This document shows, piece by piece, positions 16,032-28,590 of a DNA stretch of 64,000 bases. Made by a program: the position numbers and the translations under genes. The stretch lies in the NCBI GenBank assembly GCA_963513935.1, contig OY740774.1:99951668-100015667 (forward strand), written 5' to 3'. Positions within the stretch are counted from its first letter, which is position 1. Each line of letters starts with the position of its first letter. The stretch comes from Aphrophora alni. Its lineage: Eukaryota > Arthropoda > Insecta > Hemiptera > Aphrophoridae. The notes below the pieces were generated by a model, which was given only the letters and a program-made list of their open reading frames with translations, ran no database searches and was not told where the DNA came from.

Positions 16032-16814
16032 AGAGAGAAAAGCACAAATAAACACACGTAAACTTAATTTATAACTAAAATAATCTACAACACACAAATA
16101 ACTACAGGTATATCAAAATCACTGCACAAAAACAAATATTTTATATTCACGTAAACACAGCGTCTATTAGGCCAACATAACCACAAACAACTGTTCCAAT
16201 TATTCAATATATCAGCTGTTATAAACTGAATAAGTAACAGCTGGAATTGAGCCATAGACCTACTGAATCCGAGAATAGGCCTACACCTACTACATATTAA
16301 TAAAGAATTAGAGTACCCCGAGTATACGCTTCAGAGTGTTAATAATGTTTGTCTGTCATCTACACAATCTGCAGCCCAAAGGAGTGGATTGATTTTGATC
16401 AAATTTGGTATAGGGCATATTTTGTTACCTCTAGGGAATCAAAACAAGTCAAATTTTAGAGATGTAAATTATTTTCGTTAGTATATGGTTTTAATAAAGT
16501 GTGTGTAAAAATGAGTGTTTCATTTATTTATTCTTTTATTTTTCACCACATAAGTCCTAAATTTTGAACTGCGGGTGTTGCCAGGTCTTAGTGTATATAT
16601 TTTTCGAAATCATTGTCTACGGTTATTTCATCCATGAATTAAAACAAACAGAATATCTATATAACATGAAATAATGCTTTAAATTGAGCTAGTAACATTG
16701 TGTCTTAAGCACAGAATTTTGAACATCAGTAATGGCATAGTAATGCTACCGGCAGAGATAAATCATACACAGTGTATATTCAAAATTTGAATATTGCAAT
16801 TTGATTTATAAAAA

Positions 16815-16872
<58 letters not shown>

Positions 16873-17229
16873 CTCAGTGTAATATATTTGTCAACAACTT
16901 CCTTTAAGTAGTAAAATATCTTGGATTAACATTAATTGGATTTAATGAAAACTAAGATGTTTTATCTAGACAATATTTTTTTAAATCTTGATATTAACAA
17001 CGATAATAATCCATAAAATTTCTATTCCACTAATAACTAGCTCGTTTTATCTTTTACAATTCTCTCTGGCATATCAGTTCTAGTCAATTAAATATACATT
17101 CATGGGTGTACTTTCATTACCGTAATATATATTATTATATAGTTTTTAATTAAAGTTCAGAAGATTTCAATTATTAATAATCAGTTCAATCAGTTTAGGA
17201 CAGTTTATGAGTTATATGTTTCAAATAAA
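16032..17229. other. UBE3A intron with AT microsatellite
   Basis: The (AT)n array at 16819-16868 is the only clear feature. A segment at 16350-16440 (GTTTGTCTGTCATC, then GGATTGATTTTGATCAAATT) resembles a phrase common in arthropod dispersed repeats and in several other places of this window. Confidence 0.45.
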
Positions 17230-17746
17230 TGTGGCCCAGCCAAGGAGCCCACCAAACCAAAATCCTAATAATAATAAATTAGAATGTAATGAAAAGGGAT
17301 TTTTAATTAATAAAATATGAATTGGTACTTGCGATTTTGATGAGCAGTGCAATATGACGTAGAAGAAGGGGAGGGGAGAGACGAGGAGTGGAGGCCTTGA
17401 GCTAGCGAGTCGACCGTCAGTTTTGTCCGAGAGCCGCTAGACGGAAGACCGCCACGGGACGAGGTCAGTCCATTTTTCGGCCACGTGCTAGTAAATTCAA
17501 CGGTATGCTTTTCGGCCACTTTTAAGGCTTAATCTTGCCGTTGTCTTTTTCATAAATTATAATCAATTCTGTAAACTTTAATTCGGCCATATAATAAAAT
17601 ATAATATTTAATTTCACTTGCGTTGCGTGCGTTCATTAGCGTCCTAACCCGACTCCTTGGCCCATCCTGACAAGATTCGGCTAAGTGTACGCGGTCTCCA
17701 GCCAGCCGGAGCTTCCAGCTGGTCAAAAGAAGTGGAGACGGTCACA
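17230..17746. mobile_element. Solo-LTR-like repeat, copy 1
   Basis: A 517-bp unit beginning TGTGGCCCAGCCAAGG and ending GAGACGGTCACA, so it has TG...CA ends with a 4-bp inverted terminus (TGTG/CACA). A second copy in the same orientation lies at 38244-38756. It is flanked by TAAA on both sides (17226-17229 and 17747-17750), a plausible 4-bp target duplication as in Ty3/gypsy elements. It is GC-richer than the intron. No internal coding region follows either copy, so a solo LTR is likely. A SINE or other short element is a possible alternative. Confidence 0.72.
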
Positions 17747-18250
17747 TAAATAAAGTTAATACACAATTTTAAGTTAATATCAATTTCAATAGTGTTCCTA
17801 ATAAAATATACAAGTAAATCACTTTTAAATTTTAAGGATGGTTTAGAAATAATACAAATGCCGGATATTACCTTTGGTCTTTTAGTTATAATTTAGGTTA
17901 TTTTTGTTTTTACCATATAATAAAATATTATTTTATTCTGCTTTTTTCTTCTTTTAATGTATACTGGTTTAAACTATGACTACCAATTTATTTTTATATA
18001 AGTTTTATAATACGATTTCTCTTGACATGACTTTTGGTAATGCTTCTTGCTTGAAGATGAAATTGAAAGTCTTTGTATTGTAAACGAAAGTTCTTTAGCA
18101 TCCCTTTACAAGAATGGGCAAAGCATGTTATTTTCCTTTCCACGGTTCTTGTTGGCTTATAGTTATTATATTACTCAGTCCAAACATAATATTTTTATCT
18201 TCTGAAGATCATTATTAACAATAAAAATGGCAAGTAGAAATTCCCAGAAT

Positions 18251-18650
18251 GACACACTGCATCAAAAATAGTTGCGTAATATTATCCAAAACGCAACTTG
18301 TTATATATCATTTTTCTCAAAACAATTCATAGAATTCATGTGTAATGAAAAAAAGGTTAGAAGTAAAATTTTTCGAGTTAGTATGTCAGGTATGAAAACA
18401 ATTGCAGTAAAGAAAAAAATGTCAAAAAAGTGCCTATATATAAAATACAACAAGATTTTTCAAGATATACAAAATTTTTGATATTTATTTGTGAATAAAA
18501 ATTGCTAAAAAAATATATCAATTTCAAAAAGTTTATTTAAAAAAATCAATTATGAAAAAAGTGAAAATAGGTAAAAATGTAAGCTTATTTTGAAAAAATT
18601 ATCAAAAATAGTAATATTATCCAAAACCCAACTTGCTATATATCAGTGCT
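18251..18650. repeat. Short direct repeats about 350 bp apart
   Basis: CATCAAAAATAG, then TAATATTATCCAAAACGCAA and TTATATATCA at 18260-18309 recur at about 18601-18646 with small changes. The function and origin are unknown; a local duplication or two ends of a decayed element would both fit. Confidence 0.6.
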
Positions 18651-19949
18651 ATATACACCTGACTGTGAAATGGTGTGATTGGTGGATCTTTTGGGCCAGT
18701 TGGGGGTAACCTGACAATTATATCGACACACAACACTCTCTTAATACGTTTTAATTTTGGTGAAAACTATTCTTTTTTAAGTTTACAATATTTATATAAA
18801 TTTAACAATGGTATTGTATTATTTTTAATACAATATTTCAACTTATTCATTCATACAAATTATTTAATCGCCATTCTATAACATTTACCAATTTTAGAAC
18901 ACGTTTTGTCTGTCCATACTAGGCTTTGAACATACGATCACAATACGAGAGATGACACAAGTTTTCTGATGTCATATCTTGCTTACGTCACATATTAAAC
19001 CAAGTACTAACCCAACTTAAAGACCCTAAAATGTAAAATGTTACAAGTACGGATCATTAGCTTCGGAATAATACTTAGATTACTGCAATAGGAGGACTTT
19101 TAGTGGGTGAAATATTGATTTGTAAAAAGAGTGATTTTTACAACACAGTTGTCGAACCCCAGTTGGAGGGTTAATTTAGATTTTTTCACTTATTATTATC
19201 TTAATTTTTGGCTAAAAATTAATTTGAATGTATTTACTTTTATTGAAAAATATTCAATTTCACAAGTTCATGTATTTTGTAACTTCCTGGTGACCAAATA
19301 GTTCATAATTTCTTGGCTGCTAAGGTCATAGACAGAGCTGTTGTTATTTGACCAAGTTTATATGAACCTAGTGTTATGAAACATATTAAAATTGAATTAA
19401 TATTTACTTCCGCTTTCCTAAATCACACAACCTAAATGAAATTCTTTTTATTATCACGATATATTCTTTCCCAAAAATGTACACACTTATGATCCTTCTT
19501 CACATATTTCTATTTCCTTTTATATTTATCCTACAAGTAACATTCATAAAGCCTACTTCTATGTTATTTACTTTACAATCAAATCTTATGTATTATTAGT
19601 TTCATATAAGCGTATGCTAAGGTTTTTAATTCTAAGGTACGTTTTGATATAAGTTATTATATAATTTATTTAGTTTCAGTGGTGTAATGTTTCTAATGTA
19701 TATTGTAATTTAGTGATTATACAATTTTGAGGCTTTATCGGTATACAATTTAGAATTTTAAAACATTGAATACTAATATTTTGTATTACACGACTTATTC
19801 AGTGGATAATTAATTATATGTAATAGCAGTCTTAGGATTATATTTCTTTGATTAAAAATATTTATTTATCAACATTTACAAACAGTTAAACGTAATCTAG
19901 GCTACTGGTATACTGGTAGCTTTGAAATATTACAAAACCTTAGTTTAGT

Positions 19950-20090
19950 TATTTAGCTCATGTATCACTTTGTCGTTGAAACACGTTTGATTAAGTACAC
20001 GTATAAATTTTGTATGATCTTGTGTTCGAGTTTTATTCTATCTAATATTATCTCACAAGTGAAGTTCAATATTTATTTATTACAAAACCT
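19950..20090 (+). repeat. Single copy of the GTCGTTGAAAC repeat
   Basis: TAGCTCATGTATCA, then CTTTGTCGTTGAAACACG, GATCTTGTGTTCGAG and TCTAATATTATCTCACAAGT match, in order, the arms of the inverted repeat at 57060-57340. Compared with those arms this copy lacks the GAGGATGGC block before CTTTGTCG. It is unpaired, unlike the copy near 57 kb. Confidence 0.75.
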
Positions 20091-21433
20091 TAAACAACAT
20101 CTAAAATTACATAAGCTCAAATTGTGAGGCTATTTGTAAAGATGAACAAAATTAATTTAAAGTGATAAATTTATATCTTTGTGTTTAAAGTCCGAATTTT
20201 ATAAAAATAAATCTATGTTTCGCTTTTCAAAATTATTTATAGAACTACAAGTTTTTGGGTCAAGGATGGAATATTTCACAACAGAACTATTTTGAGAAAA
20301 CATTTTGGCAGTAGACGCAGTCACATAAATTAAATTTAAATATAATACATTTTATAACAGATCAACAAAAATACAACAATTATAAATTTCCCTACAAATA
20401 ATAAATATAGGTTAGAATTTGTAAGCATGGGACACTCTCCAACCAGTAATTAATAAAACATCATTTAATATTAATAATAAAAAATGAATTAACAATAAGA
20501 TGCTAGAAATAATAAGTTATATAAAATTATAAAATGTATTTAAACAATCAAATGAACAATAATAATAACCTAATGATTACTAATAAACAATTAAAACTTA
20601 ACAAGTGAAAGCGTAATTTCAAATTGTGCGCGTGAGGTGACATAGACTTGTAACCTTCAAATAACACAGACATTGCAAAAGTCCGTGCTAGCAGGAAATT
20701 AAACCCTGGAGATATTTCCCATGAGCCTCAGCAGGAGCGTCTTCTCGAAGCGTGCCTTAAGCAGTCTTGTTAGAATCACCTTGTGGAACAGTCGCGTTAT
20801 ACGACGGCTGGACAGACTCAGTTTCAACGACAAAGATGGAGGACTTTAAGTAATTGTGATGTGGCAAGAAGGTTGAAGGAAGTTAGAATAAAATGGACTG
20901 GTATTTCGTGAGTAAAGTGAATAAAAAGGAATAAGTAATCATTAGGAGATGAGTTTTAGTGTAGAAAAAATATAAAACTTTTATTCTGACTTTAGCACAT
21001 GTTAAATAATTTATATTCTATCACAGAATGGATCTTAGGTTTAATTAATTCATTTGAATGTATATTTAGTAATGTTTTGTTTTTTCTTTACAATAAAAAG
21101 GAGATTTCATTGTTTTTCTTAAAATAGCTGGCTAATTTATTGTATTGACCGTTACCACATTTATAGAAATAACTGCTAAGTACGACCAGAATGTAACCCT
21201 ACCTTAGGTACAATAGAATAGTAATTTGAATAATAGTTTTGTAAGAACGCAGACTTGCAAAATAAAGTAACTTGATTTTGAATTAAAAACTCCTAAAGCA
21301 CAAATTAACTTAACTACTCTTACTAATGGCGCTCGAACTTATTTTCATATAATTGATAATTAATACTTGATAAAAAACTAATAAATTTAACTAACACTCT
21401 TACAAATTTAATAGGTTGCACATTGCCTATTAG

Positions 21434-21820
21434 TTTAGATTTTGTATGGATAGGAGACATAAATAGGAAAACACTAAAATTCTGAAATTTTCATAAACAC
21501 CCTTCACTTTCTCAATCAGTAGAAGTATATATATATTTAAAGCCTGTTGGGGAGAAGAAAAGAGGAGAGGATAAATCATCATTTATCCTTTTTCTTCTCC
21601 CAACAGGCTTTAAAAAAATATTCGTCTGTGGTTCAACCATCCCCTACAACCAAATTATAACAATTCAGTCTTCTTTTTATATTCTGCTGATTGAGAAAGT
21701 GAACAATGTTTATGAAATATTTCAGAACTTTTTTCTGTTTTCCTATTTGTGTACTACTAGGAAATACCAAGGACCATTTTCCAAGGTAAGCCTGTGTCTC
21801 CTATCCATACTAAATCTAAA
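21434..21820. repeat. Foldback (MITE-like) element with long hairpin core
   Basis: Outer termini TTTAGATTTTGTATGGATAG (21434) and the complement of TTTAGATTTAGTATGGATAG (ending 21820) face each other. Inner arms share TTCTGAAAT, CACTTTCTCAATCAG and complements. The centre, about 21540-21614, folds on itself: AAAGCCTGTTGGG pairs with CCCAACAGGCTTT and GGATAAAT with ATTTATCC. A 52-bp insertion in the right arm (near GGAAATACCAAGGACC) breaks symmetry. No coding potential. Confidence 0.85.
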
Positions 21821-22801
21821 ATAATAATAACAGTAATGAATCAAATTCTTACCATAATCGATCTGATTATGTGACAAAACATAAAACTAAAACAGATTCA
21901 TTTTTCAAATTATCAAGAACAAAATGAAAAATGTTGTGAAATGAGATTGAACAGCAACAATCCAAAATCTAAGGAAACAAAAAAAAAGTTTAAATATAAA
22001 CCTAAACTATAGAATGGAAACAGCATCTCATAATACGCATGTATGGAACATTACTCTCAAACATGAATTTAGGCGAAAAATTATAATTTTAAAGTAAATG
22101 GTATTCAATACAATGTGAATATTGTATTATTTCAAATTAAATTAAAGATTGAAAGGACCAATGGTTTTAATCGGTAATATTTTCAAGTGAGACAGATGTG
22201 TTTGACACCGAAGTATACTCCGAGGCTGAAATACAAGCCTTCTCACCATTGTTTTCCACTACGACAGGCTAAAACGATTCTACTAACACAAATTTGATCT
22301 CTTTACTTTAAATAGAAAGTTTCATCTTTTTATAGAACGGCGTTTCAAAATTAAACCACTACAAAAACATTGTTACATTTTATTACGAACAGCTGATTAT
22401 ATGTTAATAGTTGCAAAATTTAAATATGCATGTTTTGCATACTTATATTTTGGTAACAACTTTTGCAATGTATTGAAACTCCCTCCCCCTTATTATTTAT
22501 AATGAGATAACAAGGACAGAAGTTTATATCAATCAAATAGACATCTTTGTCACTGGCTCTCGTACTACAAGCATTATTTGTAAGGAAAAAGATAAATGAA
22601 ATAATATAACTATTTTGTGAGATATCCAGTACCTGATAGGACAAACTACACTGACCCATTCTATCTTCTAAAAAGTTAAATTGTATGAATCATCCAAAAG
22701 ATAAAGTTAGATTAATTGTATGACTGAAAATAACAAAATATCTTTCATAACACTTTACATATTATACCAAAATTAATATTTTATAATGCAACAAAACTTA
22801 C
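21821..22801. other. UBE3A intron, nothing recognised
   Basis: AT-rich intron between the foldback element and the donor at 22801. No feature seen. Confidence 0.4.
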
Positions 22802-23160
22802 CTTCATTACTTTGGTAGGTGCAGTTATTGATTCATCATCCTGTACACAATAGTTACTTGTAAAACATCCTGTTATTACACGCAATGTAATCAGCTGTTG
22901 CAAAGCTTCTAATAAACTTTTTAATCTATGAGGGCAGTGTTTAGCCCACACCCTAGCTAAGCGTGCTTGAGCAGGTACAGGTAGCCTTGAAGCAGCTCGA
23001 CACAACCGTGGAAATGCTAATTCTAAATAATCAAAACCTCCAAGCGTTGGGATCTCCAAAGCAATGATAAGAGCATTCAATAGTGTGTCTAGATTACAAC
23101 CTACTCCATCCAAACCAATTTCTCCACGCCCCAACGTTCGTAAATAAAGTTCAATATTAT
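22802..23160 (-). CDS. UBE3A: UBE3A exon (middle helical region)
   Basis: The longest exon, 359 nt (codons 280-398, with codon 280 split G|AT across the intron). The acceptor is TTCCAG before 23160 and the donor GTAAGT at 22801. It encodes NIELYLRTLGRGEIG, LNALIIALEIPTLGGFDYLE, LAFPRLCRAASRLPVPAQAR and LARVWAKHCPHRLKSLLEAL. These align with [20 protein letters not shown] and LIRLWSKY of vertebrate UBE3A. It ends APTKVMK in frame with the next exon (IVYYAN). The true exon start is upstream of the first in-frame Met. Confidence 0.97.
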
Positions 23161-24529
23161 CTGGAAAAAAATATGTTTAATCAATGAAAATTTTTATAAT
23201 GATATATTTACAAACTTTCTTGATCTTTGTTTAAAATTTAAGATATTTTTTATTATTACTACTAATTATCAGGTATCAGCTTTTACAAAACATGAAAGCT
23301 TAGACATACTTTTCTTTCACAACAGATCTAAGTGGAGAAAATAACAAAAATAAATATTATTTGAACGTTACTTCCAGCACCCCTGGTGTAAATAACTATG
23401 AACATGAAAAAGTAACAAAATAACTAAACATAAGTTAAATAAAAATTCAATTATTACTGGAAGGTCGTAAATTTCATTAACTATTTTTATATTTACACAT
23501 ATAAGGAATATTATGTGATGGGTCAAAAATCAATTTAGAGTTTTTTGAGGATTTATCCCTTTTGAATTCCTGTGTCCAAAAAAAAGAGTGATTTTAAGAA
23601 GATGTCTATCGTCTATATGCAGTGGTCTATGGCTCTCTAACCCGTGGACTATCTTTAAATTAATTTGGTATGTGTTCATATATTTTTACCATTTCTCAGA
23701 AGGTTTTTTTTTTTAACATTTGTTCGTTAACTCAAAAATTTTGAAACCTCTGCCATAAAAATAAAAAACTATAAATTAAATTTTCTCAATCAGCTGGATA
23801 AATTTTAATCAAATTTTGACCACACGTAGTTTTTAAGAACTCAAACAAAATGTAACTCTATCTCTCTCTCTCAATCTCTCCAAAAATGTTCATTTGTGAG
23901 TTATTGGTATAAAACCTAAAAATTGGCCATTGGACTGTTATAAAAGTCATAAATTTTCAAAATAAATTTTAGCAATTTCGTTCAATTTTTAGTGAAACGC
24001 GTAGATTAATGATCCAAACTTGTGTACAAATGTTAAGTAAAAAAATATTAAGTTTCAGAATAATCAGTAAAAAGTAATTTTATTTTAATCAAATACTAAG
24101 AAGCTGAGGTGGCGTTTATGGTATAAGGAAAGCAAGTTTAAACGCTATTTAAATACACAAATATTTGTTTGAAAGAAGGTGACCCACTGTTCATTTCCAC
24201 TTTTTTTGACTGATAATTACTGATCTGATATTATTGGTGACAAATAATTTTGGTTGTATTTTATTTGCTTTTGGGGATAGTTACGTGAAAAAGTAATCCA
24301 AGCACAGCTCCTCTAAATGTAATCCCTAGTAGTTGAGTCTTGTAGGATATATTAATTTGTATTGATTGGTATATCAAGGGGTTTACTCAGTATAAGGTAA
24401 GTTTGTTTAAAATATATGTAACATTTGATTTTCTGAACTTTATAATTGTGTATATCTCTACTTTCCAGGCATAACAGTCCTCATACATATGTATATATAT
24501 TAAACAGGCTCCACTCGCTAATGTCAATG
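23161..24529. other. UBE3A intron, nothing recognised
   Basis: AT-rich intron. A short CT-rich stretch lies at 23857-23880. No gene or mobile element is evident. Confidence 0.4.
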
Positions 24530-25615
24530 ACTTGGCTCTAGATCTCATAACTACACGAATATCACACTTTCTTGGGAGTCAGGTACGAAACTTAGCTTTG
24601 GTTCTCATAACTGTACGAATATCACACTTTCTTGGGAGTCAGGTACGAAACTTAGCTTTGGATCTCATAACTACACGAATATCACACTTTCTTGGGAGTC
24701 AGGTACGAAACTTGGCTTTGGTTCTCATAACTGTACGAATATCACACTTTCTTGGGAAGTCAGGTACGAAACTTGGCTTTGGATCTCATAACTGTACGAA
24801 TATCACACTTTCTTGGGAAGTCAGGTACGAAACTTGGCTTTGGATCTCATAACTGTACGAATATCACACTTTCTTGGGAGTCAGGTACGAAACTTGGCTT
24901 TGGTTCTCATAACTGTACGAAAATCACACTTTCTTGGGAAGTCAGGTACGAAACTTGGCTTTGGATCTCATAACTGTACGAATATCACACTTTCTTGGGA
25001 GTCAGGTACGAAACTTGGCTTTGGTTCTCATAACTGTACGAAAATCACACTTTCTTGAGTCAGGTACGAAACTTGGCTTTGGTTCTCATAACTGTACGAA
25101 AATCACACTTTCTTGGGAGTCAGGTACGAAACTTGGCTTTGGTTCTCATAACTGTACGAAAATCACACTTTCTTGGGAAGTCAGGTACGAAACTTGGCTT
25201 TGGTTCTCATAACTGTACGAAAATCACACTTTCTTGGGAAGTCAGGTACGAAACTTGGCTTTGGTTCTCATAACTGTACGAAAATCACACTTTCTTGGGA
25301 AGTCAGGTACGAAACTTAGCTTTGGTTTTCATAACTGTACGAATATCACACTTTCTTGGGAATCAGGTACGAAACTTAGCTTTGGATCTCATAACTACAC
25401 GAATATCACACTTTCTTGGGAAGTCAGGTACGAAACTTAGCTTTGGTTTTCATAACTGTACGAATATCACACTTTCTTGGGAATCAGGTACGAAACTTAG
25501 CTTTGGATCTCATAACTACACGAATATCACACTTTCTTGCGAGTCAGGTACGAAGCTTGGCTTTGGATCTCATAACTACACGAATATCACACTTTCTTGG
25601 GAAATCAGGTTCAAA
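24530..25615. repeat. Minisatellite, 18 units of about 60-61 bp
   Basis: The unit reads GG(A/T)TCTCATAACT, (ACA/GTA)CGAATATCACA, CTTTCTTGGGA(A)GTCAGG and TACGAAACTT(A/G)GCTTT. Eighteen units can be counted. Two sequence types, GGATC...ACTACACG and GGTTC...ACTGTACG, alternate at the left end. Units with 60 and 61 bp differ by GGGAG versus GGGAAG. Near the right end a two-unit block (TTTTCATAACTG followed by GATCTCATAACTACA) is duplicated, which shows recent growth by dimers. Overlapping open frames across it are by-products of a period near a multiple of three. It lies wholly in a UBE3A intron. Confidence 0.97.
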
Positions 25616-27560
25616 ATTACATTTCTTATAACAAATTCTCTATTTGTCATCTAAGAGAAATGGGAGTTGGTGGTAACATTACATGCAGAATTGAAATCTG
25701 CAAATTTTTATCTATTTTAGTGTGTTATAACTTGAATAACTCACGAGATGTGAACAAAAAACTGTCAATTTGGCATTTTCAGTTCATTTTTTTTCCCTAT
25801 AAAACCACAATATAGTCCCCTATATCAAATATCATATTCCTATCTTATTTATTGTGCTTACGTACAGATGACAATGAAAAAAACGACTGACGGACAACAT
25901 GTTGAATCACTTTTTCGGTTTCCTGAGGGCATGAAATGTGAAGATCAGTCAAAAAACGGAAATCAAAATTTCTTCCGATTACCAAACTTACCGTATACTT
26001 CGTTGTACACTTCAAATTTCTTTTGAAATAAAAATTAACTTTACAATACGTTTTTATCATAATTTTATATATAACAAAAAAGTAAATATGTTTTTTATAT
26101 CTTTAATGTCTACCGAGATGAAATTGGTGGCCATTTAAAAACATCATATCATCATTCATTTTAATTAAAAGGACAGTTTCTATCTGTGTTCTATGGCTAT
26201 GATTTCTACCATAATGACAGTGACAGGTGAATATTTCAGCTCTATTATGGTCTTGTAACAAAGGAACAATCTAAATGAAATCTTATTCTCTTTAGTGCAA
26301 AAATTGTCTATTTCATGTTATATGTCTCGACAAAATATCTTGTGAAATTTGAGATTTGTATCTAGGAATATGTTTTTCCACACTAACCTTACACCCTTAC
26401 TTCATATCAAGATTAATTTTCAAATATTGTATGTGTAATTTTATCTTGCAATATCGTCAAGTATATTTTTCAATTTCTTTAGTTTTAAAGAAATCAAAGA
26501 TAAATTTAATGTGTCTCCTTCTTTTTATGACTTTCAGGAAACCCTATGAAGGAAACCCTTCTTTTTAAATCTGCTTAAGAATTAATTTACAATTATTTTT
26601 AAATGTAATATAAAGGCCAACAATGTTTGTTAATAATGGAAGTAAAAATTGTAACTTTGATTCTTCGTTTTGGGGCACAGTCTACTGTTCACAAAACCAT
26701 TAGTATTGTAGATTAATTATGTCTTCCTGTTCAAAATTTCAATTGAGAACTATATGAGCACACTATAGTTCTCTATACAAAATCCCATGTTTCTGTCTTC
26801 ATTTTTGTAGCTTTCATCATGCAGACATACAGATGCCAACAAAGATGGACAGACGGCATGTCAAAAATCACTTAAGCCCTTGGCCCTCGAATACTTGAAA
26901 AGCAACAGAGTTAAAAAAGAACAAGCACTGATCAAGAGAGTCGACGGGAAAGAAAGATGAAAGAGAGGGACCTAACCCAAGACTAGATGAAAAAGGTGGT
27001 ACAGCTTGGAAAGGTGGCCTTGGGAATGCCATAACCTGTACTCACTACAACTAAGCTCCTAAGGAGTCTGCCACACTTTAGATAGGGGTAAAACAGCAAC
27101 CTCCGATTTACTTGGTTTTCTCTGCATGTTGATCCTTTTAAAATTATGTATCTTTCGATGAGGAATAAAATTTAAAATTTGTTAGTCCCCTCCAAAAACC
27201 CATTTTTTTTATGCTAAGCAAAATTGACCCATATGCCAAAAGTTAACATCATTAATTCTATAAAGTTTTCCAAAAGCCCATTTTTTATGTCGACTCATTT
27301 AAAATTTATAAAGGTGCAGGACTTTTGAGACAAATATTGTTTATATTTGAATATCTGGTGATTATATCTCCATAATTAAAATCAAAATATATAGCCAAAT
27401 TGTTCATGATTACTCATGATCAATGAACATTTCGTAATCTCGGGTGTCAAGAAATTTCATGAGGTAACCACAAGTTATTTTCTAAATCAGTAATTCGCTA
27501 AAAACAGCAATAGTACAATAATCACCTAAAACTAGAGATTAAGTTATAAAGAAAACATAC
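25616..27560. other. UBE3A intron with repeat fragments
   Basis: AT-rich intron. Around 26868-27030 a decayed segment (GCCCTCGAATACTTG, then GAAAGAGAGGGACCTAACCC) shares blocks with 34534-34680. Segments at 25860-25900 and 26820-26870 with ACAGATGACAATGAAAA or ACAGATGCCAACAAAGATGG and nearby GACGGACA belong to a dispersed phrase seen elsewhere. Nothing else is supported. Confidence 0.4.
26868..27060 (+). repeat. Decayed coding-like repeat, related to 34534-34680
   Basis: Both places contain TGGCCCTC(A/G)AATACT and, about 60-75 bp later, GAAAGAGAGGGA(C/T)CTAACCCAA. Translated in corresponding frames both give K(M/L)KERDLTQ followed by MKK. The copy here continues VVQLGKVALGMP. The parent protein is unknown to me. 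Frames are broken, so these are fragments of one dispersed element. Confidence 0.5.
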
Positions 27561-27750
27561 CTGATAACGTAACAAGTGCTTGAACTAAAGCATTTTCATA
27601 CAAATTGCCAGATAATGAAAACAGCTGTTGGTAAGCTCTTCTCAATGAACCCAAATCAATATTGACACTGTCAGAACAGGATTCTACTTCTCCTTTTTCT
27701 ATTTCGACACTGTCCTGATCTTTCTCTTGTTCTCCTTCTAATTCTCTAAC
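27561..27750 (-). CDS. UBE3A: UBE3A exon (middle region)
   Basis: A 190-nt exon, codons 217-279 plus one base. The acceptor is ATTATAG before 27750 and the donor GTATGT at 27560. It encodes VRELEGEQEKDQDSVEIEK, then SVNIDLGSLRRAYQQLFSL and ENALVQALVTLS. The second part matches the SVDIDAIRRVYTRLLS region and the following NALVYLS of vertebrate UBE3A. The first part is the expected acidic, poorly conserved linker. Confidence 0.95.
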
Positions 27751-27919
27751 CTATAATATACACAAAGATCAATATCATATATTATTATAATAGACTGAAA
27801 TTATGTTTTCCTAGTTTCAACTGGATTGATTGAGTCTATCATGAGCTATTCTTCTTGTTTTATAACTTCGTAATATTTGTGATGCAGGAAATTATCAAAC
27901 AATGATACACTAACAAATT

Positions 27920-28590
27920 TTGAGTGAAATTCAAAAATCTACCTCGAGAACATTTCATAATTTAACCAAAGCTTATAGAGATGCCACACTATCGAGAACT
28001 ATGGTTTTTAAGTGGCACAAAGTTTTCAAAGTGGACCAAGGAAATGTTGATAATGAACCTCCTTGTGGTAAGCCAATCTTGTCAACAAATGATCAAAATA
28101 TAGAAGTGTGACGGCGAAATATCACCAATTATGTTTAAGATCTAGAGTGAAAACGATAGTTATCATTTTTTTTTTTCTTTCGATAATCATTATATTGTTC
28201 AGAAAGAATTTTTATTTCTAGCATAGACAGTTAACCAAAACTTCCACAAAGAAGTCTTGGAACGACTTTGAAAACTGGTCTTTAAGTTTCAAATAGAGAA
28301 TTTCCATCCGGCAAGTTCAGGCAAAAAAATTCCCATCCTTCCACATCCTCCCTAAAGTCCAGATCTAACTCCATGCAAATTCCATCTTTTGCCCAAGTTA
28401 AAATCAAAGTTGAAGGTCTCATTTTGTGAAATAAATTTAGAGTAGTGCTACAATCAATGGTACGAATGTTACAATCATTGTGTAACTTCCCAAGGGTTGT
28501 ACTTTGAAAGAAATAACTTAAAACTTAAAGGTGAATCTAATATAAATTTAAATAATACATCAGTCCACTTCCTTTTGGGACCAAGCTATT
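27920..28590 (+). mobile_element. mariner-family relic with altered catalytic site
   Basis: The N-terminal helix-turn-helix region is seen at 27945-28110 (AYRDATLSRTMVFKWHKVFK, then EPPCGKP). The middle is deleted. Catalytic-end sequence appears at 28346-28425: HPP, a stop, then SPDLTPCKFHLLPKLKSKLK. In active mariners the last acidic residue of this motif is Asp; here it reads Lys (PCK), so this site is dead. The C-terminus is QWYECYNHCVTSQGLYFE at about 28458-28511. TTTTGGGACCAAG near 28575 resembles a mariner terminus. Exact ends are not resolved. Confidence 0.82.

Larger units (their letters stand above)
17747..21433. other. UBE3A intron, mostly featureless
   Basis: AT-rich intron of about 3.7 kb. 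Two items stand out and are listed separately: a direct repeat around 18251-18650 and a fragment at 19950-20090 of a repeat also present at 57060-57340. A patch at 20690-20830 is less AT-rich but broken in all frames. Confidence 0.4.

Noticed and set aside
17307..17519. 70-codon minus-strand open frame inside LTR-like copy 1
   Set aside because: The corresponding region of copy 2 has indels that break the frame, so there is no sign of coding constraint.
24532..25654. Overlapping plus-strand open frames with a repeating GSQVRNLAL phrase
   Set aside because: They arise because the minisatellite period is 60-61 bp, so frames persist by chance. The frame changes between units of 60 and 61 bp, which a real repeat protein would not tolerate.
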